Shown in pieces: positions 34,143 through 42,189 of a DNA stretch of 64,000 bases. Both the position numbers and the translations under genes were made by a program. Location of the stretch: the NCBI RefSeq assembly GCF_003010915.2, contig NZ_CP028426.1, forward strand, positions 1,736,001 through 1,800,000, in the 5' to 3' direction. Each line of letters starts with the position of its first letter. Position 1 is the stretch's first letter. The stretch comes from Gulosibacter molinativorax (lineage in GTDB: Bacteria; Actinomycetota; Actinomycetes; Actinomycetales; Microbacteriaceae). The notes beneath the pieces were generated by a model. It had not been told where the DNA came from. It ran no database searches and saw nothing but the letters and a program-made list of their open reading frames with translations.

Positions 34143-34967
34143 ATGGAACGGCCCTTCATCGCGCAACCGAGCGAAACATCGCCCGACGAGGCCGCCGATG
34201 CAACTACACCAAACGGGCAGATCGCTCCGATGTGGCTCAGCCAACGAATCGACCATGCCACCACCGAAGCACTCACGCGACACCGCGAAATCAGCCATGA
34301 AGAAGCACGAGATATTGCCGGTGCCCTGGCAATCGGGCTCCCCGAAGATAGTCGAGTGGCTGAGTTCGCGGTCTCCGGTATCGGCGTCAACGAATCGCTT
34401 CGCGACGAGTACCTGTCGCTGTACCACGACCCCGCAACGAACCATGATGTTCGCCGCTGGATCAACTGGCTCGGGAGCTGGTTGGTAAGCGAAGACAACA
34501 CTGCCGTTGGATATCCCAGCGAACGCGAACTTGGGCGGCCGCCTGATCTCCACGACCTTCTTTGGACAACCACGTTGAACGTCGATCAGACCATCGTGCA
34601 AGCCAACGTCCGCGCCGACCTCCCGACCGAGCAAATCCACCAGCTCGAAAACTCCCTCACACCGCTGCTGATGGAGCACGGTGACGCGTTCGCCGCCTAT
34701 CTCAGCCTCGCCGATGTTGATGCCGGGTCACCAGATTGCCACGCAGGTTTCGACAGCGTCTATGAAGGCTCGTTCACCACCAAAGAAGAGGCCATGCACG
34801 CGCTCACGGAATTGACGGACTGGGAATCCGAACTCCGGCGTCTTGTCCAACGATCCGGCGTCGACGGCCTCGTAACCATGAACTACGACGTGCTCTGGGA
34901 CTACCTCGAATTATTCGCATGCGATGCCGTCGCCTTGGGCGGGCGACTGCACATATTTGCAAAATAA
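34143..34967 (+). CDS. Possible ArdA-like protein, paralogue 1 (274 aa)
   Basis: AAAGGAG upstream of ATG. Acidic protein. The middle LRDEYLSLYHDPATNHDVRRWINWLGSWLV is shared with the next gene. The end, FDSVYEGSFTTKEEAMHALTEL ... NYDVLWDYLELFA ... GRLHIF, resembles the closing subdomain of ArdA anti-restriction proteins (Y-x-G-x-(F/Y)-x-S then I-D-Y-x-x-x-(W/A)-x-x-L then H-x-F). ArdA mimics B-form DNA and blocks type I restriction enzymes. The similarity is from pattern reading only. Confidence 0.5.
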   Translation: MERPFIAQPSETSPDEAADATTPNGQIAPMWLSQRIDHATTEALTRHREISHEEARDIAGALAIGLPEDSRVAEFAVSGIGVNESLRDEYLSLYHDPATNHDVRRWINWLGSWLVSEDNTAVGYPSERELGRPPDLHDLLWTTTLNVDQTIVQANVRADLPTEQIHQLENSLTPLLMEHGDAFAAYLSLADVDAGSPDCHAGFDSVYEGSFTTKEEAMHALTELTDWESELRRLVQRSGVDGLVTMNYDVLWDYLELFACDAVALGGRLHIFAK

Positions 34968-34984
34968 CCGGAAGGAACAAAGTA

Positions 34985-35797
34985 ATGGAACATTTCCAAC
35001 AACATTCAACAGCATCAGAGTCAGAGAGTTTTCACGAACGCAATGTAGCGGCAACGTCTGCTATCAACCTCGATATTGAAGACGCCTTCCAACAACAGCG
35101 AGAAGTGCAGCGAACTACCGCGCATGCAATTGCCAGTATTCTCGCCCAGGCCATACCGAACAATGAAGCGCTATTAAAATTCAGCGGTAACGAACCTGTC
35201 CGCAACCATGAGCTGCGCGCAGAGTACTTACCGATCTACACCGACCCCAGCACACCGCCGGAAGTCCGAACATGGATTGACTGGCTCGGCAGCAACGTTA
35301 TCGCTTCCGAAAACATGCGCTTCACCCGCACAGCCCACCGCAATCACGCGATGCCGCCACAACTGAAAGACATCAACTGGGTGGCCGAGGTGAAGACCAC
35401 CGATAATCGTTTCCTACTCAACGTCCAGGCGGACATTCCTGAAGACAAGCTAGAGGACACGGCAGCTCGAGCCGATCGGCTAGTCACCAAACACGGGGCG
35501 CCGTTCAAGGCATTCTTGTCACTCTTCAACACGGACCCGACCTCACCAACCCTTGAGGACGATTACATCGCCGCGTATCTTGGCACGTTCGAATCACGTC
35601 GAGCCGCCATGCTGCACCTCACCAACCTTGCCCAATGGGAACAAGAGATTACGCGAATCGAGCAGGAAATGGGCTTTCCGGGAATTGCGTCTATCGATTT
35701 CGAGCCATTCTGGGACGTCATGAGCAGCAAGTTTGATCATGTTTACGACGAGAAGAAATTCCACATGTTTACCAAATCTGGGAACGAGGACAAGTAA
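34985..35797 (+). CDS. Possible ArdA-like protein, paralogue 2 (270 aa)
   Basis: GGAAGGA upstream of ATG 34,985. Paralogue of the previous gene: LRAEYLPIYTDPSTPPEVRTWIDWLGSNVI in the middle, and IAAYLGTFESRRAAMLHL ... SIDFEPFWDVMSSKF ... KKFHMF at the end. A long Gln/Glu-rich N-terminus differs between the two. If the ArdA reading is right, the element carries two anti-restriction proteins next to a type I system 20 kb away. Confidence 0.5.
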   Translation: MEHFQQHSTASESESFHERNVAATSAINLDIEDAFQQQREVQRTTAHAIASILAQAIPNNEALLKFSGNEPVRNHELRAEYLPIYTDPSTPPEVRTWIDWLGSNVIASENMRFTRTAHRNHAMPPQLKDINWVAEVKTTDNRFLLNVQADIPEDKLEDTAARADRLVTKHGAPFKAFLSLFNTDPTSPTLEDDYIAAYLGTFESRRAAMLHLTNLAQWEQEITRIEQEMGFPGIASIDFEPFWDVMSSKFDHVYDEKKFHMFTKSGNEDK

Positions 35798-35977
35798 TAG
35801 TAATTGTTTGATCTATTTGCGTCAATTGATAGTACATTGGACATGGCCTAAGCGGTAAACCGTGATCTGGTCAGTAACAACACCTCAAGGACAGTCGCTC
35901 GCAATTCGACAAAGGCGTCGTATTGCGGGCTGCAGATTACCTTGAGCACGCCTCATCGTGAAAGGAGGAAAAGACTC

Positions 35978-36220
35978 ATGAATAGTGAGCATCTACACAC
36001 CAACCGTCGCCCGGTCGACACCAAGCCCAGTGCCAGCGATGCGTTGCTGACCCTGCAGGAAGTCGCCGAGCGGCTCCGTTCAAGCCGAAGCACAGTGTAC
36101 GAATACATCAACGCAGGCGAACTACCCACCATTGTGCTGGGGAACCGCCGTCGAGTCCGGCCCTCCGATCTCGAGTCGTTTATCTACGCACACCGCGACG
36201 GAGGGCCACGCCATGAGTAA
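35978..36220 (+). CDS. Excisionase-type helix-turn-helix protein
   Basis: 80 residues from ATG 35,978 (GAAAGGAGG upstream). LLTLQEVAERLRSSRSTVYEYINAGELPTIVLGNRRRVRPSDLESFI is the MerR-like HTH_17 DNA-binding fold used by excisionases. The stop overlaps the integrase start by 8 nt. It should bind att-proximal DNA and favour excision. Confidence 0.88.
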   Translation: MNSEHLHTNRRPVDTKPSASDALLTLQEVAERLRSSRSTVYEYINAGELPTIVLGNRRRVRPSDLESFIYAHRDGGPRHE

Positions 36221-37466
36221 CAAACGAACGAACGGCGAAGGCTCGATCTACCAGCGCAAAGACGGACGATTCGGTGCATCTGCCACCGTGACCACCCTGA
36301 CCGGCAAACGTAAACGTGTCCATGCCTACGCAAAAACGGCAGCCGAAGCCCGCCGCAAACTCACGCTCATGTTGTCGCGAGAAGATAGCGGCATCCTGTC
36401 GCCCGACTCGCCGTGGACGGTGGGGCGCTACCTCAACTATTGGATCAAAGAGGTCGTTCCGGTCGTGAACCGACCGCTCACCGCCGAACGGTACGAAACA
36501 CTAGTCAGGCGCTATCTCGTGCCGCAGCTCGGCTCACTGCCGCTCGCGACACTCGGTGTACGCGATGTTCAAGTGCATCTGGACACCCTCACACAGCAAG
36601 GTGTCAGCCCGCGCGTCGTGCAACAAGTACGAACGACCCTGTCATCTGCCCTCACCCGAGCCCAGCGTGAAGAACTCGTGCAACGCAACGTCGCCCGCCT
36701 GACACTCAAGCCAAAGTGGGAGCGCAAAGAAATCACGCCCTGGACTGTCGAGCAACTCACCACATTCCTCAACGCCACCGAGGGCCACATGTGGCATGGA
36801 GCCTTCCTGATGCTCGCCAACTACGGCTTACGCCGCGGTGAGGTACTTGGCCTCGGCTGGGAGCACATCGACTTCGACGCAGGCGTGATCCGGATCCGGC
36901 AGCAGTTGCAACGGGTCAATGGCACGCTACGACTCGGGGACGTCAAAACGAGCGCCGGACGGCGCGATTTGCCGCTCCTTCCGCCTATTCGGGCCGAGTT
37001 ACTGGCCCTGCGCGCCAAGGCCCCGCACAGCGCCTCACACGGCCCCGTTGAGGCCAGTTCGGGCCTCAGTTCGCTGGTATTCCGAGGCAAGACCGGGCAG
37101 CCCGTCGATCCACACGGGCTCACACGCACATTCCTTCGGATTTCGAAGCAGGTCGGGCTGCCACGCATCACAGTCCACCACCTACGCCACACCACTGCGA
37201 CACTGCTCAAGAACCTAGGAGTTCCACCACGCGATGCGCAGCTCATCCTGGGCCATTCCAGCGTGCTCACAACCCAGCAGCTTTACCAGCACGGTGATCT
37301 AACGGCGCAGCGAGACGCCCTCATGGGCATCAGTGAAGTGCTGGCCAACCAAAGTGGTGTCGATTCGGCAACTGTTCCGCGCAGTGCAGCAACGTTCGGG
37401 GCTGACAGCGACAGCAGCTGTCAGAATCTGCTGTCACATGTCGCTTCGGAGGTGCAGTATGCGTGA
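36213..37466 (+). CDS. int: Tyrosine site-specific integrase
   Basis: 417 residues from ATG 36,213. N-terminal Arm-binding strand region (NGEGSIYQRKDGRFGASATVTTLTGKRK), SAM-like core-binding domain (~65-165), then the catalytic domain with YGLRRGEVLGLGW (Arg), TVHHLRHTTATLL (His-x-x-Arg), LGHSSVLTTQQLYQH (His and Tyr nucleophile). All catalytic residues are present. The gene ends 54 bp from a tRNA 3' half, the usual arrangement at an integrated element's end. Confidence 0.95.
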   Translation: MSNKRTNGEGSIYQRKDGRFGASATVTTLTGKRKRVHAYAKTAAEARRKLTLMLSREDSGILSPDSPWTVGRYLNYWIKEVVPVVNRPLTAERYETLVRRYLVPQLGSLPLATLGVRDVQVHLDTLTQQGVSPRVVQQVRTTLSSALTRAQREELVQRNVARLTLKPKWERKEITPWTVEQLTTFLNATEGHMWHGAFLMLANYGLRRGEVLGLGWEHIDFDAGVIRIRQQLQRVNGTLRLGDVKTSAGRRDLPLLPPIRAELLALRAKAPHSASHGPVEASSGLSSLVFRGKTGQPVDPHGLTRTFLRISKQVGLPRITVHHLRHTTATLLKNLGVPPRDAQLILGHSSVLTTQQLYQHGDLTAQRDALMGISEVLANQSGVDSATVPRSAATFGADSDSSCQNLLSHVASEVQYA

Positions 37467-37519
37467 TAGCCGACCAAAGAAAAGCGCCGATCAACGGGGG
37501 TCGAATCGGCGGTTTTCTA

Positions 37520-37564
37520 TGGAGGAGCCACTGGGACTTGAACCCAGGACACCCTGCTTAAAAG
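37520..37564 (-). other. Truncated tRNA (3' half, probably tRNA-Lys(TTT)) = attachment site
   Basis: On the minus strand, reading downward in coordinate: anticodon loop CTTTTAA, half of the anticodon stem (GCAGG), T-arm CTGGG-TTCAAGT-CCCAG, acceptor TGGCTCC, one base, CCA. The 5' half of the tRNA is absent on the other side (37,565 onward), so the break lies at the anticodon loop, a classic crossover point for tyrosine integrases. The related sequence at 224-239 is in the same orientation. Confidence 0.7.
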
Positions 37565-37793
37565 GGACATCTAACAGAGGTGAAAGTGCCCCACGAACCC
37601 CGTATGACGGTCACCCACGAACCACACCGAACACGGGCGAAACTGCGGCAGAAGCTGTCAATCGTGCTGTCACACCGTCGCATCGGCTGCCGCGCAATTC
37701 TCGGCCAATTGAGGCATTCGCCATCTGGCCTTACTTAGCGCGAGTCACCTGCCCGCAGCCAATTACGCACGTTGAAGGGAGAGGAGAATAGGC
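37565..37793. other. Gap between integrase-side att site and serine recombinase
   Basis: No gene or tRNA 5' half is visible. The stretch contains the ribosome site (GAAGGGAGAGGAGAA) of the recombinase at 37,794. Confidence 0.5.
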
Positions 37794-38591
37794 ATGTTCA
37801 ACACACCTGATTTATCGGTATCGCCATACGAGTGGGAATCAAGTGGTGCAGAGCAAACTGAGCTTGGGGTTATTCGCCAAGAGACGATCGATACAGACAT
37901 TGTGCCGCCAGGTAAGCGGGCCGTGATTTATGTACGAGTCTCGAGCATGGGCCAAGTCAAAACCGACTATGACCCAGAAGGTAATTCCCTGCCCGCCCAG
38001 CGCAAGGCGTGTCTGCGTAAGGCCGAACAAATGGGTCTAACGGTCGTGGACGAATACGTCGAGCCGGGTAAGTCAGCGACCGAGATGACCAAGCGAGTGG
38101 CCTTTCGGCAGATGCTGCAGCGCATCCACACTGACCGCGATGTCGATTACGTCATCGTGTACAAGCTCTCGCGCATGGCGCGTAACCGCTACGACGAAGC
38201 CCTTGTGGGTGTGGACCTCAAGAAGCGTGGCGTCACGCTCATCTCTGCCACTGAAGCGATCGACGAATCCCCTGTCGGGCAGCTCATGCAGGGAATGTTG
38301 GCGGTGTTTAACGAATACCAGTCTCGTGAGTCGGGCGCAGATATCGCGTACAAGATGGGCGAGAAGGCCAAGCGCGGTGGCACGCTGGGCCGGGCCAAGC
38401 TTGGCTACTTGAACGTGATGGACACCTCCGAAGGCAGGCAGATCCGCACGATCGAGGTCGACCCAGAGAGAGCACCATTCGTGCGGCTGGCGTTCGAGCT
38501 GTACGCCACTAACGACTACACGCTGGCAGACATTGTCGAGGAACTGGCAGATCGCGGACTCCGAACCCGACCTACTGGGCCGCCCCCGTTG

Positions 38592-39463
38592 TTAGGTCCG
38601 CTCAGTATGCGAGTCGATTTCTTCTAACTGGTGGGTGCAAGATCGAGCGTACTCGACCGGCGACCGGTATCCGAGCGAGGAATGCCGACGCTCATGGTTG
38701 TACTCGTGTTTCCAGTCGCTGATCACGACCCGAGCATGAAGCAGCGAGTAGAAACTGTTGATGTTCAAGCACTCGTCACGGAGCCTCGAGTTGAACGACT
38801 CTACATATCCGTTGCGCCAGGGCTGGCCCGGTGGAATGTACGACAATCCGGTTCTTGTGCCTGCCCACTCTGCTACGGCGTCGGAGATGAACTCCGGCCC
38901 GTTGTCACTGCGCAGCACCATTGGTGCCCCGTGTACGGCGACGAGTTCCTCGAGATGCCGGATGAATCGCTCGGCGGTGATCGACCGCTCCACGAGACCG
39001 CCCAAACATTCGCGGGTGTGTTCGTCTACGATCGAGCAGATCTTGATCGCTTTGCCGCGCTCATCGACATCGAACTGGAAATCGACCGCCCAGACAACGC
39101 CCGGCGCAGTCGCGGCAGGCGCTTCGATAGTTGAAGCCCCGATGCGCTTGCGCCTGCGCTTCTGTGGCACGCGGAGCCCTTCTTCACGCCATAAACGCTG
39201 CACCTTCTTGTGGTTCACGTCCCAGCCCTCGCCGCGGGCATCGTGATACGCGCGACGGTACCCCCACCTCGGGTGATTCTTCGCAAACATCCGCAGCCAG
39301 TCGCGAAGCGCCCGGTCGGGATCTGCTGGAGTATCACCTTTGAGTGGCCGCCGCCAGGCGGAGCGGGAAAGCCCGGCCAGACGGCACGCCCTACGCTCAC
39401 TGATCTGCAGGGTGCGAATCAGGTGCGCGATCGCGGCACGCCGTCTACCCGGGCCTAAAAGTT
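38592..39463 (-). CDS. Transposase OrfB of IS copy B2
   Basis: Same protein as in copy B1: DDE core with WAVDFQFDVDE, LRSDNGPEF and GYVESFNSRLRDE. Met start available at 39,290; expected as a fusion with OrfA through a -1 shift. Confidence 0.88.
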
Positions 39464-39739
39464 TCCCTCAGCCAACTCCTTGAGCGCGGCCTTCTCGAGC
39501 TCAGCCTCAGCGAGCAACCGTTTCAAGGTCGCATTCTGCTTCTCGAGTTCTTTCAACCGTTTCGCGTCTTCGGCTTTCATGCCGCCGTACTGGTTTCGCC
39601 ACCGAAAATAGGTTTGCTCCGTGACGCCGAGCTCGCGGCAGGCATCGGCGACGGTATTGCCCTCGCCAAGGAGCCGGTCGGCTTGCCCCAGTTTCCGGAC
39701 GATTTGCTCCGGGGTGTGACGTTTTCTTTGCTTGCTCAT
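39455..39739 (-). CDS. Transposase OrfA of IS copy B2
   Basis: Same as in copy B1: helix-turn-helix, YGGM motif and leucine zipper. The start was chosen at the Met of MSKQRKRHTPEQ; an earlier in-frame Met exists at 39,760. Confidence 0.9.
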   Translation of the reverse strand: MSKQRKRHTPEQIVRKLGQADRLLGEGNTVADACRELGVTEQTYFRWRNQYGGMKAEDAKRLKELEKQNATLKRLLAEAELEKAALKELAEGNF

Positions 39740-40782
39740 CGTGTGATCCATTCTCCCCATGATCGCGGGGTGTTGGACTCACATAACGAATGGACCTAGA
39801 AAGAGGGGTCAGCCCACTACCCCCAAACGGGCCGCCGTTCCGATCTCCAAGAACAAAGTGCACAGCATGCTGCAGGATCGCTACTACCTCGGCTACGTGA
39901 TGTACCAGGGAGTGGAATACGCCGGGCGGCATGAGCCACTGGTGGATGAAGATCTGTTTGAAGAGGTTCAAAAGATCATCCGCTCTCGCGGGCGTTCAGG
40001 CGAACGACGTCGCCTCCATGACCACTACCTCAAAGGCACCGTCTACTGCGGGGCCTGTCGCAGGGAGCGTGGCGTCAACCGACGGCTAGTGATCCAGCGC
40101 TCGGTTGGCAGACATGGTGGTGAGTACTTCTACTACTTCTGTACGGGCACCAAGGACGGCAGCTGCACGCAACCGCACCATCCACTGCACTTGGTCGAGG
40201 CAGCGGTTGAACGCCACTACAAAACCAAGTCCTTCTCCGCAGACTTCATTGCCGAGATGCGCTCCCTGATGAATCAGGTGTTGGAAGACCAGACCGGCGC
40301 ACAGCGACTGCTCCACCAGCAACTGGGCAACCAACTGAAAGGGATCGATGTCAAGGAGACCAACCTGATCGAACTGGCCGCCGACGGCGATCTGCCACAA
40401 GCCAAGATTCGCAGCCGCCTGATCGAGCTGCAGCAAGAGCGCGACCGACTGACCGCCCAGCTTGAAGAGGTTGATACCGACCTGACTGGCGGTGTCGAGT
40501 TCGTGGAGGCCAATCTGAAACTGCTAGAGCAGCCGCACCGGATGTACATGAAAGCCGAAGACGAGATCCGACGCCGACTCAACCAGGCAATCTTCGAGCA
40601 TGTCTATATCGAGCATGACGAAGTGGTTGGCGAGGACATGGTGGAGCCGCTGGGCGAGCTGTTTGCCACTGAAGCCGCCTTCCAGGCTGCCAGGGCTGGA
40701 GCACCGGCTACCGCGGTAGCGGAGTCGTTCGCGGTGACGTATGCCGCCAACAAGGGCGACCCGGCTACGCTGTCGGCTGGAA

Positions 40783-40822
40783 TACGAAAGAGGACCGTCC
40801 GTGTGGGCGGTCCTCTTTCGTA
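40783..40822. terminator. Strong hairpin at island/core border
   Basis: TACGAAAGAGGACCG pairs with CGGTCCTCTTTCGTA, and TCC/GGG extend the stem to 18 bp around a GTGT loop. It works as a terminator in either direction and lies between the recombinase remnant and tRNA-Ala. Confidence 0.8.
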
Positions 40823-40893
40823 TGTAGCTGATTCGTCTTGGATCGGCCTCGCGAAAAGTGATTTTTCCGCGGGCGTTTCGAATAAGACTTCTA

Positions 40894-40969
40894 TGGTGGA
40901 GCTAAGGGGATTCGAACCCCTGACCTTCTCATTGCGAACGAGACGCGCTACCAACTGCGCCATAGCCCC
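40894..40969 (-). tRNA. tRNA-Ala(CGC)
   Basis: Cloverleaf on the minus strand: acceptor GGGGCTA/TAGCTCC, D-arm GCGCAGTTGGTAGCGC, anticodon stem-loop TCTCGTTCGCAATGAGA with loop TTCGCAA and anticodon CGC, T-arm AGGGG-TTCGAAT-CCCCT, CCA encoded at 40,894-40,896. Intact. Confidence 0.95.
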
Positions 40970-41026
40970 AGTTGCGGGAACAAGCAGTTACTCTACCACT
41001 GGTTGTTACCCGAAACCCAATCCGCG

Positions 41027-42118
41027 TTACCCGGCGCCCAGTCCGCTCGTGGGACCGGTCGAGTCGCTACTGCCGTCATTACCGGAGCCGCTCCCGCCGC
41101 CGTTGTTTCCGCCGGGGGTCCCGTTACCGTTACCCCCACTGCCGGAGTTGTCGCCACCCGAATTGTCGGATGAGCTGTCTCCGTTGGGGGTTCCGCCATT
41201 ACCCGAGTCACTGCTGCCGTCGGTCGCACCGCCGGTGCCCGGCGTGGGCTCGGGCGCTGGCTCTTGGGTCGGCTCGGGCTCGGGCTCATTGGTCGGCTCC
41301 GGCTCTTTCGTCTCCTTCGGCGCCTCGGGCGCCTTGGTCTCCTTCGGCGCCTCCGGCTGCGGGTCCTGCACAACGGGCGGCGGCACGTACGTCGAGAGGC
41401 TCGCGTAGTGCTCTTCACGCAGGATGCCTAGCGCATTCGCAAGCTCGATCACAGCGGCGCCCAGATCGTCGATGCGATCGTCGCTGAGGTTATCCGTCAC
41501 CTTTTGCTTCGCGGCGTCGACGTCCGCGAACGCCTCGTACGACGCTCCGTACCATTCGTCCTCAAGCGTCTGGGCGTTCTCGGCCAGTGCCGGGGCATAG
41601 GTGTCGACGAAGTACTCGCGAGACTTCTTGGCGGCCTGTTCGGCCTTGCCCTCGTCGTTCTCGGTGACCGCCGCGCTCATGTCGGCGAGTCGATCGCGAA
41701 GCTCGTCGCGCTCCTTGGTGGGCGTAAACGTCGACGACATCGCGTAAGCACCGAGCACGACCGAGACGGAATCCTCCGCATCGCGCATCCGCTCGGACAC
41801 GACCACCATGTTGATCTGGGAGTCCTGCTCGGCTTCGGCGGCCAGCGCCTCTCGGCGACCGATGCCGATCACCGAGATCACCGTGGGAAGGATGAGCACC
41901 AAGACGAGAACAGCCGCAACCGCGGTGATCAGATTGACCTTCCGCTCGCGCGAAAGGCCTTGCCAGCCTGCAGCGAGGCCACCCTTCACGGCGCGGGCGT
42001 TGGTCGCCCCACCACGCGCCTGCACGGGACCGGACGAGTCGAACGCCCCAGGCTCAACACTGAGCAACGAGTCATCAGTCTCGTCAAACGGGTTATCGAA
42101 CTCGTCGTTCTTGGCCAT
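41027..42118 (-). CDS. Membrane protein with coiled coil and long low-complexity tail
   Basis: 363 residues from ATG 42,118 (GGAGAA upstream; TTG 42,121 also in frame). Cytoplasmic ~60 residues, one TM helix (LITAVAAVLVLVLILPTVISVIG, ~65-87), helical outer part with EAEQDSQINMVVVSERMRDAE, then from ~250 a tail of KETKAPEAPKE and PEPT-type repeats and a Gly/Ser/Asn-rich end. No enzyme motif. Likely cell-envelope; tail could reach through the wall. Function unknown. Confidence 0.65.
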   Translation of the reverse strand: MAKNDEFDNPFDETDDSLLSVEPGAFDSSGPVQARGGATNARAVKGGLAAGWQGLSRERKVNLITAVAAVLVLVLILPTVISVIGIGRREALAAEAEQDSQINMVVVSERMRDAEDSVSVVLGAYAMSSTFTPTKERDELRDRLADMSAAVTENDEGKAEQAAKKSREYFVDTYAPALAENAQTLEDEWYGASYEAFADVDAAKQKVTDNLSDDRIDDLGAAVIELANALGILREEHYASLSTYVPPPVVQDPQPEAPKETKAPEAPKETKEPEPTNEPEPEPTQEPAPEPTPGTGGATDGSSDSGNGGTPNGDSSSDNSGGDNSGSGGNGNGTPGGNNGGGSGSGNDGSSDSTGPTSGLGAG

Positions 42119-42189
42119 CAATTCTCCTGGAAAATTCTCGACCGCGGGCGCAGTCGATGTTCCATGCTAGTTCAACGGATCGAACGCAA

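Larger units (their letters stand above)
38576..39816 (-). mobile_element. IS3-family (IS407-like) element, copy B2
   Basis: 1,241 bp, identical in its readable parts and orientation to copy B1, flanked by a 4-bp duplication CTAC (38,572-38,575 and 39,817-39,820). It interrupts the serine recombinase gene. Confidence 0.94.
37794..40800 (+). pseudogene. Large serine recombinase, split by IS copy B2
   Basis: Part 1 (37,794-38,575): VIYVRVSSMGQ has the catalytic Ser, followed by YVIVYKLSRMARN and the start of the Recombinase domain (ADIVEELADRGLRTRPT). Part 2 from 39,821 resumes PKRAAVPISKNKVHSMLQDRYYLGYV, then a zinc-ribbon (VYCGACRRERG ... YYFCTGT) and a coiled-coil end. Removing the IS and one CTAC restores one frame. 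After the last recombinase-like residues (near 40,700-40,780) the frame has no stop and runs through a terminator and a tRNA to 41,408, so the native C-terminus may also be lost. Confidence 0.88.
213..40830. other. Mosaic genomic island
   Basis: This stretch holds five IS copies, a restriction operon, an integrative element and two recombinase genes between ordinary core genes. The hexamer GGATGC, very common right of 40.9 kb, is rare here. Several parts (16-20 kb, 27-30 kb) are clearly more AT-rich than the core. The outer borders are inferred from the terminator at 177-210 and the hairpin at 40,783-40,822. Confidence 0.7.

Noticed and set aside
37520..37600. A complete functional tRNA gene
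   Set aside because: No acceptor, D-arm or 5' anticodon stem is found upstream; only the 3' half exists.
40894..41408. C-terminal extension of the recombinase as a real domain
   Set aside because: It is the antisense of tRNA-Ala and of the Gly/Ser-rich tail of the membrane protein gene on the other strand.
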